A DNA stretch of 64,000 bases from Prevotella sp. (GTDB lineage: Bacteria > Bacteroidota > Bacteroidia > Bacteroidales > Bacteroidaceae). How positions within the stretch are numbered: position 1 is the stretch's first letter; each line of letters starts with the position of its first letter. The notes under the pieces are model-generated. The model was given only the letters and a program-made list of their open reading frames with translations, had not been told where the DNA came from and ran no database searches. The DNA lies in assembly GCA_017410365.1 (NCBI GenBank), contig JAFQQY010000002.1, positions 1 to 64,000 of the forward strand, given 5' to 3'. Positions 45,804 through 53,047 of the stretch are shown here, piece by piece. A program made the position numbers and the translations under genes.

Positions 45804-46382
45804 ATGAAACAATCAGACAGAGGTACATATCAGAAAGATTCTGTCATGCAACAGTTCTATCGCAGTTGCTTGGGCAAAGTAATCATACTGGCAGTAGTCA
45901 GCTCATTGCTGTTGCTGATTGCTAGACTCACAGTACCAGGAAAGGAGTATATGCTTGGCGAGACAACAGACAACATACGCCAATGCATTGAGGCCAACAT
46001 CAATATTCCTGCAGACAAGATTGACAATATAGTAAACAACATGGTTGCTACATTCACACATGCCGACTCTCTCGAGGCAGAAGAAAGCATGAAAGATTTC
46101 TGGAAATACAATACTATTGAAGTCTACGAACACTTCTTCTTTACAACATCATACGTCCACAACAATTATCTTCCAGGCGGGAAACGTGCAGGCATCGGTG
46201 TGTTTGGATTAGTTATTTCTACTGTCGAATATAGCGACCTGTTGCTGCGTGTAGCCCCTGTCCGCAAGGAATACAACCAGCGAATAATCACCAACACATG
46301 GAGCAACGAGGTTGACCTTGGCAGCAATCCTGACCTCGGAAATACATACAACACATACGACGGCGACGGCAGCAGCAACTAA
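45804..46382 (+). CDS. Hypothetical membrane-anchored protein
   Basis: A 192-residue protein with one transmembrane helix (residues ~23-41, VIILAVVSSLLLLIARL) after a short cytoplasmic tail. The soluble part has no motif I recognise; it ends in an acidic, Ser/Asn-rich tail. It follows folE by 36 bp and may share its transcript. The gene ends 2 bp from the convergent tadA stop. Confidence 0.65.
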   Translation: MKQSDRGTYQKDSVMQQFYRSCLGKVIILAVVSSLLLLIARLTVPGKEYMLGETTDNIRQCIEANINIPADKIDNIVNNMVATFTHADSLEAEESMKDFWKYNTIEVYEHFFFTTSYVHNNYLPGGKRAGIGVFGLVISTVEYSDLLLRVAPVRKEYNQRIITNTWSNEVDLGSNPDLGNTYNTYDGDGSSN

Positions 46383-46384
46383 CG

Positions 46385-46837
46385 TCATCGCCGGTTCTTG
46401 AAAAATTCTTTCATCAGCATGGCACACTCATCACCGAGTATGCCTGCTGTTACTTGGGCTTTTGGATGCAGTACATTAGGCGCAAAAGCACGATAGCCTC
46501 GCTTTTCGTCCGCTGCACCGAACACTATTCTTGGTATTTGCGCCCACCCTATCGCCCCTGCACACATAGGGCAAGGTTCTACTGTTACATACAGAGTGCA
46601 GTCTGTAAGATACTTTCCTCCAAGCATATTGGCAGCCGAGGTTATTGCCTGCATTTCGGCATGAGCGGTAACGTCGCACAATGTTTCGGTAAGATTGTGA
46701 GCACGCGATATTATTCTGTCATTACAGACTATTACCGCACCAACCGGAATTTCTCCGTCATCATATGCCTGTTGTGCCTCAACAAGCGCCTTCCGCATAA
46801 ACTGTTCGTCCTTTTTCAGTTGTTCTTCTGCTGTCAT
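46385..46837 (-). CDS. tadA: tRNA-specific adenosine deaminase
   Basis: A 150-residue cytidine/adenosine deaminase-fold enzyme. The zinc site is complete: HAEMQAI (His and catalytic Glu) and PCPMCAGAI (two Cys). PVGAVIV and AHNLTET also match TadA, which makes inosine at position 34 of tRNA-Arg. A broader nucleoside deaminase role cannot be excluded. It has its own -7 box. Confidence 0.92.
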   Translation of the reverse strand: MTAEEQLKKDEQFMRKALVEAQQAYDDGEIPVGAVIVCNDRIISRAHNLTETLCDVTAHAEMQAITSAANMLGGKYLTDCTLYVTVEPCPMCAGAIGWAQIPRIVFGAADEKRGYRAFAPNVLHPKAQVTAGILGDECAMLMKEFFKNRR

Positions 46838-46854
46838 AATAATTTATTTACGTG

Positions 46855-46862
46855 CAAATTTA
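46855..46862 (-). promoter_or_regulatory. -7 promoter element of tadA
   Basis: The minus strand reads TAAATTTG, 18 bp upstream of the start at 46837. Confidence 0.55.
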
Positions 46863-46896
46863 CAACAATTTCTTTGATGTTATAAGATAAAAATGT

Positions 46897-46904
46897 TATT
46901 TTTG
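46897..46904 (+). promoter_or_regulatory. Promoter of yraN-birA
   Basis: -7 TATTTTTG with a TTG (-33) at 46874-46876, exactly 20 bp upstream; 22 bp before the ATG at 46927. Confidence 0.65.
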
Positions 46905-46926
46905 CATATTATAATAACTGTCTACG

Positions 46927-47298
46927 ATGGCTGAGCATAACGATTTAGGCAAATGGGGCGAGAAGAAAGCAGAAGAGCATCTGCGGGCAAACGGTTACCG
47001 TATCATAGAATGCGACTGGAGATATGGTCACCGCGACATCGATATCATTGCAGCAAAAGGCGAGACTATGGTTTTCGTTGAAGTGAAAACACGAGGCAAC
47101 AAAATGTTCAGCGAACCGGAACATGCCGTGAATTGGCAGAAGATACGCTCACTTTCCATTGCCGCCAACGCCTTTGTAAAGAGATACAGAATAAATGCTG
47201 ACATACGGTTTGACGTTATCACTATTATCGGCAGCAGTAAAAACGATTGTCAGATAAACCACATTGAGGATGCATTTCTACCTACAACTATCAGATGA
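46927..47298 (+). CDS. YraN/UPF0102 endonuclease-like protein
   Basis: A 123-residue protein with the UPF0102 core GKWGEKKAEEHLRANGYRIIECDWRYGHRDIDIIAAKGETMVFVEVKTR, a PD-(D/E)xK nuclease-like arrangement (D in GHRDIDII and the E-V-K motif). Biochemical role is not settled. It overlaps birA by four bases. Confidence 0.93.
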   Translation: MAEHNDLGKWGEKKAEEHLRANGYRIIECDWRYGHRDIDIIAAKGETMVFVEVKTRGNKMFSEPEHAVNWQKIRSLSIAANAFVKRYRINADIRFDVITIIGSSKNDCQINHIEDAFLPTTIR

Positions 47299-48029
47299 CA
47301 GAACATATTAAACTGATACATATAGACGAAACCGTCTCGACCAACCAGTGGATACGTGATTATCAGGGTGAAAAAGGCTGCCTGATGACTGTTGTCTCTG
47401 CCGATTATCAGACTTCAGGTCGAGGACAAGGCACCAACAGATGGGAAAGCGAGCGCTGCAAGAATCTGCTTGTCAGTTTTCTAATTCATCCTGACAATGT
47501 GCCTGTGGCCAGACAGTTTGTTCTCCTTGAGGCTGCCGCACTTGCCGTAACAGGCACACTAAGCCTCTATGCCGATGGTTTCCGTATCAAATGGCCTAAT
47601 GACATATACTACAAAGACAGAAAGATAAGCGGCACGCTATCAGAATGCAATATCGGCAGCAATGGCATAACTCAGTGTATCATAGGCATTGGCATAAATA
47701 TCAATCAGCAGATGTTTACAAGCGATGCGCCAAATCCCATATCATTGGCACAGATACTCGGAGCGGAGTCTGACAGGAAAGAGATACTCGACCAACTGAT
47801 ATATTCAATGGAGCAGTATTTGCGCAAAGTGAGCGAAGGACAATTCGACGACATTCACACCTTGTACCAACAAAAACTCTACCGTGCCAATGGCCGCCAC
47901 CGCTACCGCGACAACAACGGCAAGTTTAGGGCAGAAATAGAAAACATCAAGCCCAACGGACACATGATATTAAAAAGAGAGGACGGAACTCTGAGCGAAT
48001 ATGCTTTCAAGGAAGTCACGTTTATATAA
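47295..48029 (+). CDS. birA: Biotin-[acetyl-CoA carboxylase] ligase
   Basis: A 244-residue group I biotin protein ligase, i.e. without the N-terminal DNA-binding domain, so it does not act as repressor. Motifs: SGRGQGTNRWESE (biotin/ATP loop, residues ~36-50), FRIKWPNDIYYKDRKISGTL and IIGIGININQQ. It attaches biotin to carboxylase carrier proteins. Confidence 0.95.
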   Translation: MTEHIKLIHIDETVSTNQWIRDYQGEKGCLMTVVSADYQTSGRGQGTNRWESERCKNLLVSFLIHPDNVPVARQFVLLEAAALAVTGTLSLYADGFRIKWPNDIYYKDRKISGTLSECNIGSNGITQCIIGIGININQQMFTSDAPNPISLAQILGAESDRKEILDQLIYSMEQYLRKVSEGQFDDIHTLYQQKLYRANGRHRYRDNNGKFRAEIENIKPNGHMILKREDGTLSEYAFKEVTFI

Positions 48030-48057
48030 CGATTGAAACATTAATACATATATTACA

Positions 48058-48768
48058 ATGGCAAAATTTAAAAGAATCTTATTGAAGTTAAGCGGCGAAA
48101 GCCTGATGGGCAATCAGGGCTATGGCATAGACCCGGAACGCCTTAACGACTATGCTCAACAGATTAAAGAAGTGAGCGAAATGGGTGTGCAGATTGGTAT
48201 CGTCATCGGCGGGGGCAACATCTTCCGCGGACTGAGCGGCAGCCAAAAGGGTTTCGACCGCGTCAAAGGCGACCAGATGGGCATGTGTGCAACAGTCATC
48301 AACTCATTGGCACTCAGTTCTGCACTCGGTGCACTTGGCGTAAAAAACAAGGTGCTCACAGCCATTCGCATGGAACCAATCGGCGAGTTTTATACAAAGT
48401 GGAAGGCTGTCGAAGCCATGGAAGCAGGCTACGTGTGCATTTTCTCTGCTGGAACGGGCAGTCCTTACTTCACCACCGACACAGGCTCTTCACTCCGAGG
48501 CATAGAGATTGAAGCCGACGTTATGCTTAAAGGAACACGCGTTGACGGCATCTACACCGCCGACCCAGAGAAAGACCCGACAGCAACCAAGTTCGACGAC
48601 ATCAGCTACGACGAGATTCTCTCGCGCGGTCTGAAGGTTATGGACCTCACTGCCACATGCATGTGCAAGGAAAACAATCTGCCTATCTACGTGTTCAACA
48701 TGGACATCGTGGGCAACCTCAAAAAGGTAATGGACGGCGAACCGATTGGTACTCTCGTACATCCGTAA
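48058..48768 (+). CDS. pyrH: Uridylate kinase
   Basis: A 236-residue UMP kinase of the amino-acid kinase fold. KRILLKLSGESLMG, VIGGGNIFRG, GTGSPYFTTDTGSSLRGIE and LKGTRVDGIYTADPEKDP are all diagnostic. It phosphorylates UMP to UDP as a hexamer. It lies 28 bp after birA and is followed by a strong stem-loop. Confidence 0.97.
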   Translation: MAKFKRILLKLSGESLMGNQGYGIDPERLNDYAQQIKEVSEMGVQIGIVIGGGNIFRGLSGSQKGFDRVKGDQMGMCATVINSLALSSALGALGVKNKVLTAIRMEPIGEFYTKWKAVEAMEAGYVCIFSAGTGSPYFTTDTGSSLRGIEIEADVMLKGTRVDGIYTADPEKDPTATKFDDISYDEILSRGLKVMDLTATCMCKENNLPIYVFNMDIVGNLKKVMDGEPIGTLVHP

Positions 48769-48785
48769 GGTTATATATTAAACAG

Positions 48786-48850
48786 AAACCACGAATTACG
48801 CTAAATCCACCAGACATGTGGGTAATTAGAGTAATTCGTGGTTTTTATTT
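48786..48850 (+). terminator. CACGAATTAC inverted repeat acting as pyrH terminator
   Basis: AAACCACGAATTAC and TAATTCGTGGTTTTT form a 13-bp stem followed by a T-rich stretch, 17 bp after the pyrH stop. It is a second copy of the dispersed inverted repeat at 22558-22625. Confidence 0.85.
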
Positions 48851-48860
48851 ATACATCTCA

Positions 48861-48980
48861 CTATAATGCTATAGCCTTACCCTCTGCCGTTATCCCCTCC
48901 GCCGATATAACCACTTGCGTGCAAGAAGAGTTATTGTAGAACTCCACTTTCGCCTTGCCGGATTTCCCTATTAATATCAT
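48861..48980 (-). pseudogene. C-terminal fragment of an exported carbohydrate-active protein
   Basis: A 39-codon minus-strand frame (MILIGKSGKAKVEFYNNSS, then a CTQVVISAEGI stretch and an AEGKAIAL end). The amphipathic beta-strand pattern with a K-A-x-V-E-F ... V-x-I-S-A-E-G-I layout resembles the C-terminal beta-sandwich of GH2-type glycosidases. It stands alone, with no upstream continuation in frame, and abuts the CATACATCCTAC repeat at 49005. Most likely a gene remnant; a tiny genuine gene is less likely. Confidence 0.4.
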
Positions 48981-49004
48981 TTTATTTTAAAAATATCATT
49001 TTCT

Positions 49005-49093
49005 CATACATCCTACATTTTTGCCCATAACATATTGTAGCATAGTTTATTATATGGAGTGTATGAGGATTTGAATCCTACATTTTTTGCCGT
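49005..49093. repeat. CATACATCCTACATTTTT element, copy B
   Basis: It has the same start, internal GTGTATGAGG (inverted to CTCATACA) and end CCTACATTTTTTGCC as 4401-4495, but a different core. Confidence 0.75.
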
Positions 49094-49110
49094 TATTTTG
49101 CCCATTTTTT

Positions 49111-49171
49111 GTAAAACAGCCGTTTACGATACCTAATTGGGCCGTTTAGCACTCGTAACTGCACCACTTTT
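49111..49171. repeat. 22-bp-period array, inverse of 4568-4628 (3 units)
   Basis: Units at 49111 (GTAAAACAGCCGTTTAC), 49133 (CTAATTGGGCCGTTTAG) and 49155 (GTAACTGCACCACTTTT), linkers GATAC and CACTC. Reverse-complemented they match units 3, 2 and 1 of the array at 4568, including the order. No clear fourth unit. Confidence 0.9.
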
Positions 49172-49269
49172 GAGGCGCAAAGGGCAGATAAGGGATTTTG
49201 ATTTGACAGAGAGACATACTTTTTTGTTATTTCTTAATAAGAACTATTGTCTGAGTGCATATATTTATG

Positions 49270-49277
49270 TAATTTTG
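49270..49277 (+). promoter_or_regulatory. Promoter of the DUF4932 gene
   Basis: -7 TAATTTTG with TTG at 49247-49249 (20 bp spacing), 64 bp before the ATG at 49342. Confidence 0.6.
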
Positions 49278-49341
49278 CTCTCACAATTCAAAAGGATTGC
49301 AAAGACATAAATAGAACGAGCAAACATCAAAAGAATCCAAT

Positions 49342-50436
49342 ATGAAAAGAATATCAATCTTCATCACAGTTTTCCTGCTTTTTACCTTGAGAGCGGAATC
49401 ACAAATCAAAGTAGAGGCATCCGAAACTGTCGAGTTGATGAGTGTGCTTTCACGGACGGCTGGATTTAGAGAATATTGTATGGATATGGCAGGCCAGTAT
49501 TCAAAAGATACAGAAATATGGTTTGCTCCATACAAAGAACATCCCATCATCGCCTATTATCAAGGGCTTCGCGAAAATCATAGCATTGGATACGATGCCG
49601 TTATGAGCATGGCTATCCATCTTGACATCAACAAGGGTAAAATCAAGTTTCTAGGCGAAAAGTCTGACCTTGAAAAGCGTTGGCATGATGTGGATACAGA
49701 CGATTTCGTTGCTCGGCTGAACCAGTTTTATGTAGACACCCGCTTCCATGAGTTCTACCAGCAACACCAAAAGTTCTATGAGGAAGGCTTGCATACCTAC
49801 GAGACCAATGTGATGCAGTATTTCCATCAGGGATGGTACGCACGGTTCTACGGAACCGAACCAACGGAGAAGTTCCGAGTCGTTATCGGTTTCACAAACG
49901 GCGGAGGCAACTATGGACCACACCGACAGCTTTCAGATCTGCCCAAGGAAGTATTTGCCATTGTAGGGTATTATGTTAATCCGCAGACGGGCAAGGCCTA
50001 TGAGAAAGGGCTGGATTATGCTTCTACGCTCATCCACGAGTTCAATCATTCTTTCGTCAACCCTCTGCTCAATGACGACTCAAACATAGCAATGCTAAAG
50101 GAAATCGGCCAAAATCTGCTAAAACTATCACCCATAGGCATGCAGCGGCAGAACTATACCCAATGGAACATTGTAGTCAACGAGAGCATTGTCCGTGCAG
50201 CAGTCATCATCTACATGCTTGACAATGGTTTTACCGTTGAACAACAATTGAAAGAGATTTACGATAATGTTTGTCGTGACTTCCGCTGGATGCCAGAATT
50301 GGTTGCAGCTCTTCGCACTTATGCCTCCAATCGTGAGCAATATAAAACCTTGAATGATTTCTATCCAGAGATTGCCCATTGCCTAGGCAAGTTTCTTGAT
50401 GACGAAAAAGAAAGAATCGAAAAGGCATTGAAATAG
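49342..50436 (+). CDS. DUF4932 protein with HExxH metalloprotease motif
   Basis: A 364-residue exported protein with a signal peptide (ISIFITVFLLFTLRAES). HEFNH at residues 232-236 is a zinc-protease HExxH motif, and NESIVRA with Glu about residue 281 is placed like the third zinc ligand of gluzincins. I assign DUF4932 from the overall pattern (APYKEHPIIAYYQGLREN, TNGGGNYGPHR). Proteolysis is inferred. It is flanked on both sides by repeats that also occur around 0-4.7 kb, which suggests an accessory gene. Confidence 0.75.
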   Translation: MKRISIFITVFLLFTLRAESQIKVEASETVELMSVLSRTAGFREYCMDMAGQYSKDTEIWFAPYKEHPIIAYYQGLRENHSIGYDAVMSMAIHLDINKGKIKFLGEKSDLEKRWHDVDTDDFVARLNQFYVDTRFHEFYQQHQKFYEEGLHTYETNVMQYFHQGWYARFYGTEPTEKFRVVIGFTNGGGNYGPHRQLSDLPKEVFAIVGYYVNPQTGKAYEKGLDYASTLIHEFNHSFVNPLLNDDSNIAMLKEIGQNLLKLSPIGMQRQNYTQWNIVVNESIVRAAVIIYMLDNGFTVEQQLKEIYDNVCRDFRWMPELVAALRTYASNREQYKTLNDFYPEIAHCLGKFLDDEKERIEKALK

Positions 50437-50507
50437 TTTTTAGTGACAAATAACATAGCTTCAATTTTTCAATCCTTCAGTTTTTAGAGGGACAGAAGTA
50501 CAAAAGG

Positions 50508-50680
50508 CCGGTGGAATAAGAATAATCAGGCGAGGGCTTTGATGCCCCGCCTACCTTAATGTAAGAGCGACGAGGAGGAGCGGTTAAGTCCTCTCGCCTG
50601 AGGAGAGAGGATTAAGAAGAGAGGTGGAGCCTCTCCTTACGGCAAGGAGAGGACGGGAGAGGTTGCGAAAAAATATACTT
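50508..50680. repeat. Hairpin-rich dispersed repeat, copy B
   Basis: It matches 3975-4180 in the same orientation, lacking an internal piece of about 35 bp. Hairpin arms CCTCTCCTT (50630-50638) and AAGGAGAGG (50644-50652) are preserved. Confidence 0.85.
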
Positions 50681-50832
50681 TTAAAGAACAGAAATTACTA
50701 TTATTCTCCCCTTCTTAGAGTTTAATTTCAAAATAACATTCAAAATGAACATAACAAATTTTCACACACAAAGCTTAAAAACTGCTAAAAGAATCTGTAT
50801 TCTTACGCATATTGTCAGGAAGTGCTAAATTA

Positions 50833-50915
50833 ACGAACTGGCACTTCTCTATCAGAGATCTGGCACTTCTCGATGAGAGATCTGGCACTTCTCGCCCCGA
50901 GATCTGGCATTTCTC
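50833..50915. repeat. 22-bp-period array, GAGATCTGGCA family (4 units)
   Basis: Units at 50833 (ACGAACTGGCACTTCTC, 14 of 17 matching), 50855, 50877 and 50899 (GAGATCTGGCAYTTCTC), linkers TATCA, GATGA and GCCCC. The same family as 150-232. Confidence 0.92.
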
Positions 50916-51056
50916 TTTTTTCGGCTATAGAAAACATGTTTTGTATTAGACAAAAACAAATCAAACAATCAACTTCCAAAGCGCATTGCATTTAACGTTG
51001 GTTAACAACCAGGCAAGTTTAACAAGACTATTTTTCGCATAATCAAAATTATATTG

Positions 51057-51064
51057 TACCTTTG
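51057..51064 (+). promoter_or_regulatory. -7 promoter element of the truncated lipoprotein gene
   Basis: TACCTTTG followed by C, 31 bp before the ATG at 51095. A longer frame beginning at the TTG at 51062 would start inside it. Confidence 0.55.
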
Positions 51065-51094
51065 CATAGACTAAAGACCAGTTATCATATAAAG

Positions 51095-51346
51095 ATGTTT
51101 ACAAGAAATATATTGGTTATACTTTTTGCCTTGCTCACGTTCTTCGCTTGCACAGGCGAAGACAGCAGGCAGATGCACGAAGCCCTGATGCAGGCAAAGG
51201 CACAGAACGAGAACTTTGAGCCGTTCACCACCGACAGCACCATGCTACGCGTTGTCGATTACTACGACGCCCACGGCACTGCCAACGAGCAGATGCTCGC
51301 CCACTATCTCCTCGTTATTTCCGTTTCAATATCTCCATCTTTATGA
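51095..51346 (+). pseudogene. Truncated TPR-type lipoprotein gene
   Basis: The first ~72 residues look like the start of a Bacteroidales TPR lipoprotein: a lipobox (TFFAC), then TTDSTMLRVVDYYDAHGTAN and EQMLAHYLL. In relatives this pattern leads into several TPR repeats and often a regulatory C-terminus. Here the frame passes into unrelated sequence (VISVSISPSL) and stops after 83 residues. The promoter is intact. Probably a 3'-truncated gene. Confidence 0.6.
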
Positions 51347-51473
51347 TAAGAACGATAATCAGTAGATGTTAGTAGGACAATATCCCGCTTCAATCTATGT
51401 TTTTACATTTTTTAAGTTTATTACGCGCAGTATTTCCCTTATATGGCCGTTTAATAGATAAAAGATTAAGCAA

Positions 51474-51536
51474 ATGAAGAGTATGAAAGTTTTTTATGCA
51501 ATAATTGCGATGGTGTCTTTTGTATTATATTTGTAA
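51474..51536 (+). other. Signal-peptide-like 20-codon frame
   Basis: ATG to TAA encodes MKSMKVFYAIIAMVSFVLYL, which resembles an isolated signal peptide. It overlaps the -7 box of the next gene and probably is a remnant or chance frame. Confidence 0.2.
51526..51533 (+). promoter_or_regulatory. -7 promoter element of the lipoprotein gene at 51559
   Basis: TATATTTG, 25 bp before the ATG. Confidence 0.55.
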
Positions 51537-51558
51537 TCAAATAATACTTTATAATCTT

Positions 51559-52080
51559 ATGAACAAATTACTATTAGCATTCTGCCTATTCATTGGCTTT
51601 GGCACATTCTGCTCATGCAGCAGTGATGATGAAGAAACAAATAATCCTGATATGATATGGGATTTGGCTCCAATCAATCTGAAAATAACCCCAGTAGATC
51701 AGCAAGGCAATTACATCTTGCTGGATTTTGATGATGTAAAGGTTACAGCTGAATGGAGAGGGAATGTGTATGAAAAGGACTCAAACGCTTCTGATTTCCC
51801 TGCACCACCAACAAGAGCATATCTTGCAAAAATGTATGGTCTGTTATCATACGACACATGCCTGGTCTTCGGAGAGCTTGATAGAGAATTAGACTACACA
51901 AACGAAAAGATTGTAATAAACTGGGGAGATGAATATAAGTCTGACACGATAGTGTTCAATCACAAACTGACATGGGTTAAAGGTAATAAGAGCTATAAAG
52001 TGCCTGAAAGCATTTTCGACATAAAACTAAATGGCAAACCTGTGGATTATAAGATGAGGGTGGTTAAGACCAAGAAATAA
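51559..52080 (+). CDS. Hypothetical lipoprotein
   Basis: 173 residues from the ATG at 51559; a longer frame from 51505 would include the promoter. Signal peptide with a lipobox at FCSC (residues ~18-21), then the acidic SSDDEETNN linker typical of surface-exposed Bacteroidetes lipoproteins. The rest is beta-rich (QGNYILLDFDDVKVTAEWRGN) with no recognised domain. A 22-bp-period array begins at its stop codon. Confidence 0.65.
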   Translation: MNKLLLAFCLFIGFGTFCSCSSDDEETNNPDMIWDLAPINLKITPVDQQGNYILLDFDDVKVTAEWRGNVYEKDSNASDFPAPPTRAYLAKMYGLLSYDTCLVFGELDRELDYTNEKIVINWGDEYKSDTIVFNHKLTWVKGNKSYKVPESIFDIKLNGKPVDYKMRVVKTKK

Positions 52081-52139
52081 ATGCACCAATTACAACTCAT
52101 AACTGCACCAATTAGACATCATAATTGGTGCAGTTTTAA
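52079..52139. repeat. 22-bp-period array, TGCACCAATTA family (3 units)
   Basis: Units at 52079 (AAATGCACCAATTACAA), 52101 (AACTGCACCAATTAGAC) and 52123 (AATTGGTGCAGTTTTAA, the inverse), linkers CTCAT and ATCAT. The first unit includes the last bases of the preceding stop codon. Confidence 0.85.
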
Positions 52140-52157
52140 ATACTGCCTATAATCTGT

Positions 52158-52248
52158 CATCAGCAACTTTTGGCAACAAATTCCGCCACTTTATTTTGCC
52201 GATAAGAGAATTCTAAGTATATTTGCAAAATACAAACAATCTAATATT
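52158..52248 (+). promoter_or_regulatory. Duplicated promoter region, copy 1
   Basis: A stretch from CATCAGCAACTTTTGGCAAC through GCCGATAAGAGAAT and the -7 box TATATTTG (52218-52225; TTG at 52196-52198) to CTAATATT. Nearly identical to 53890-53981. The conserved part extends about 40 bp upstream of the -33 element, pointing to a shared activator site. Confidence 0.8.
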
Positions 52249-52262
52249 AACTTATTAGGAAT

Positions 52263-53012
52263 ATGAAGAAACTGATTTCCATATTATTAATGATATCGGT
52301 AAGTTGTTTTGGCCAAGACTCTCTGAATCATAACATACAGAAGAGAAAATTACCTATACTACGCTTCATTCCCAGAGTTGGATGGAATTCCTATAAGTTT
52401 TCAGGTTGGGAAGACCAACCGTCCCATCCTGGTCTCGTCGTTGGCGGAAGCCTTGGAACACTTCTGCGTCCCAATTTTATGGTTGAGGTTTCTTTGTTCT
52501 ATCATAGGGTAGCAGCACGTACAAACGGGTATTATGGTACTGTAAACGACCTGAAAAAGTCAACTTTTTGTTATCATCTAGATTACATTCGGATGCCAAT
52601 AATGTTTTGCCTTACTCGCGATAATATCAGCGGATTTTTATTTGAAGATGAAAACACCTTGAATAGGGCTTTGGGCGCATGTTTCAAACTTGGAATTTAT
52701 TTAGGGTATGGTCTTAATGGCAACACAAAAGTTAATATTGAAGATAATGGATTTGAGAAAAAGTTTTCTGGAAATGTGTTCAACCACGATTCTTATTTTG
52801 GCAATGCAGCATTTACTGAAGACGGCAAGAAATTCTATGCAAATAAATTTGACAGATTTGATGTCGGTCTTAGCGCAGGTATCGAACTATGGATATTAAA
52901 GGTTGTACTTGAAATGTGTTTTGATTACAGTCTCAAAAGAACATATAGTGATGTCACTGGCGAGAAGTGCAGAGCGTATGGCGCTTATATGACTGTGGGC
53001 ATTTTTTTATAA
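52263..53012 (+). CDS. Outer-membrane beta-barrel protein
   Basis: A 249-residue protein with a signal peptide (ISILLMISVSCFGQ). Alternating strand pattern, glycine-rich turns (LVVGGSLGTLLRPNFMVEVSLFYHR) and an aromatic-rich C-terminus (YMTVGIFL) fit the small outer-membrane beta-barrel (PorT/OmpA-like) group. Function unknown. It is followed after 35 bp by another barrel gene, likely co-transcribed. Confidence 0.7.
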   Translation: MKKLISILLMISVSCFGQDSLNHNIQKRKLPILRFIPRVGWNSYKFSGWEDQPSHPGLVVGGSLGTLLRPNFMVEVSLFYHRVAARTNGYYGTVNDLKKSTFCYHLDYIRMPIMFCLTRDNISGFLFEDENTLNRALGACFKLGIYLGYGLNGNTKVNIEDNGFEKKFSGNVFNHDSYFGNAAFTEDGKKFYANKFDRFDVGLSAGIELWILKVVLEMCFDYSLKRTYSDVTGEKCRAYGAYMTVGIFL

Positions 53013-53047
53013 TACCAATTTCTTAATAATATTAAAACCAAATCAAT

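Larger units (their letters stand above)
48981..49341. other. Repeat-rich intergenic region
   Basis: It holds the CATACATCCTAC element copy B, a 22-bp-period array and the promoter of the DUF4932 gene. Nothing else was recognised. Confidence 0.6.
50437..51094. other. Gene-free, repeat-rich intergenic region
   Basis: It holds the shared hairpin block copy B, a 22-bp-period array and, at its right end, the promoter of a truncated lipoprotein gene. The remaining sequence is AT-rich without recognisable content. Confidence 0.65.
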
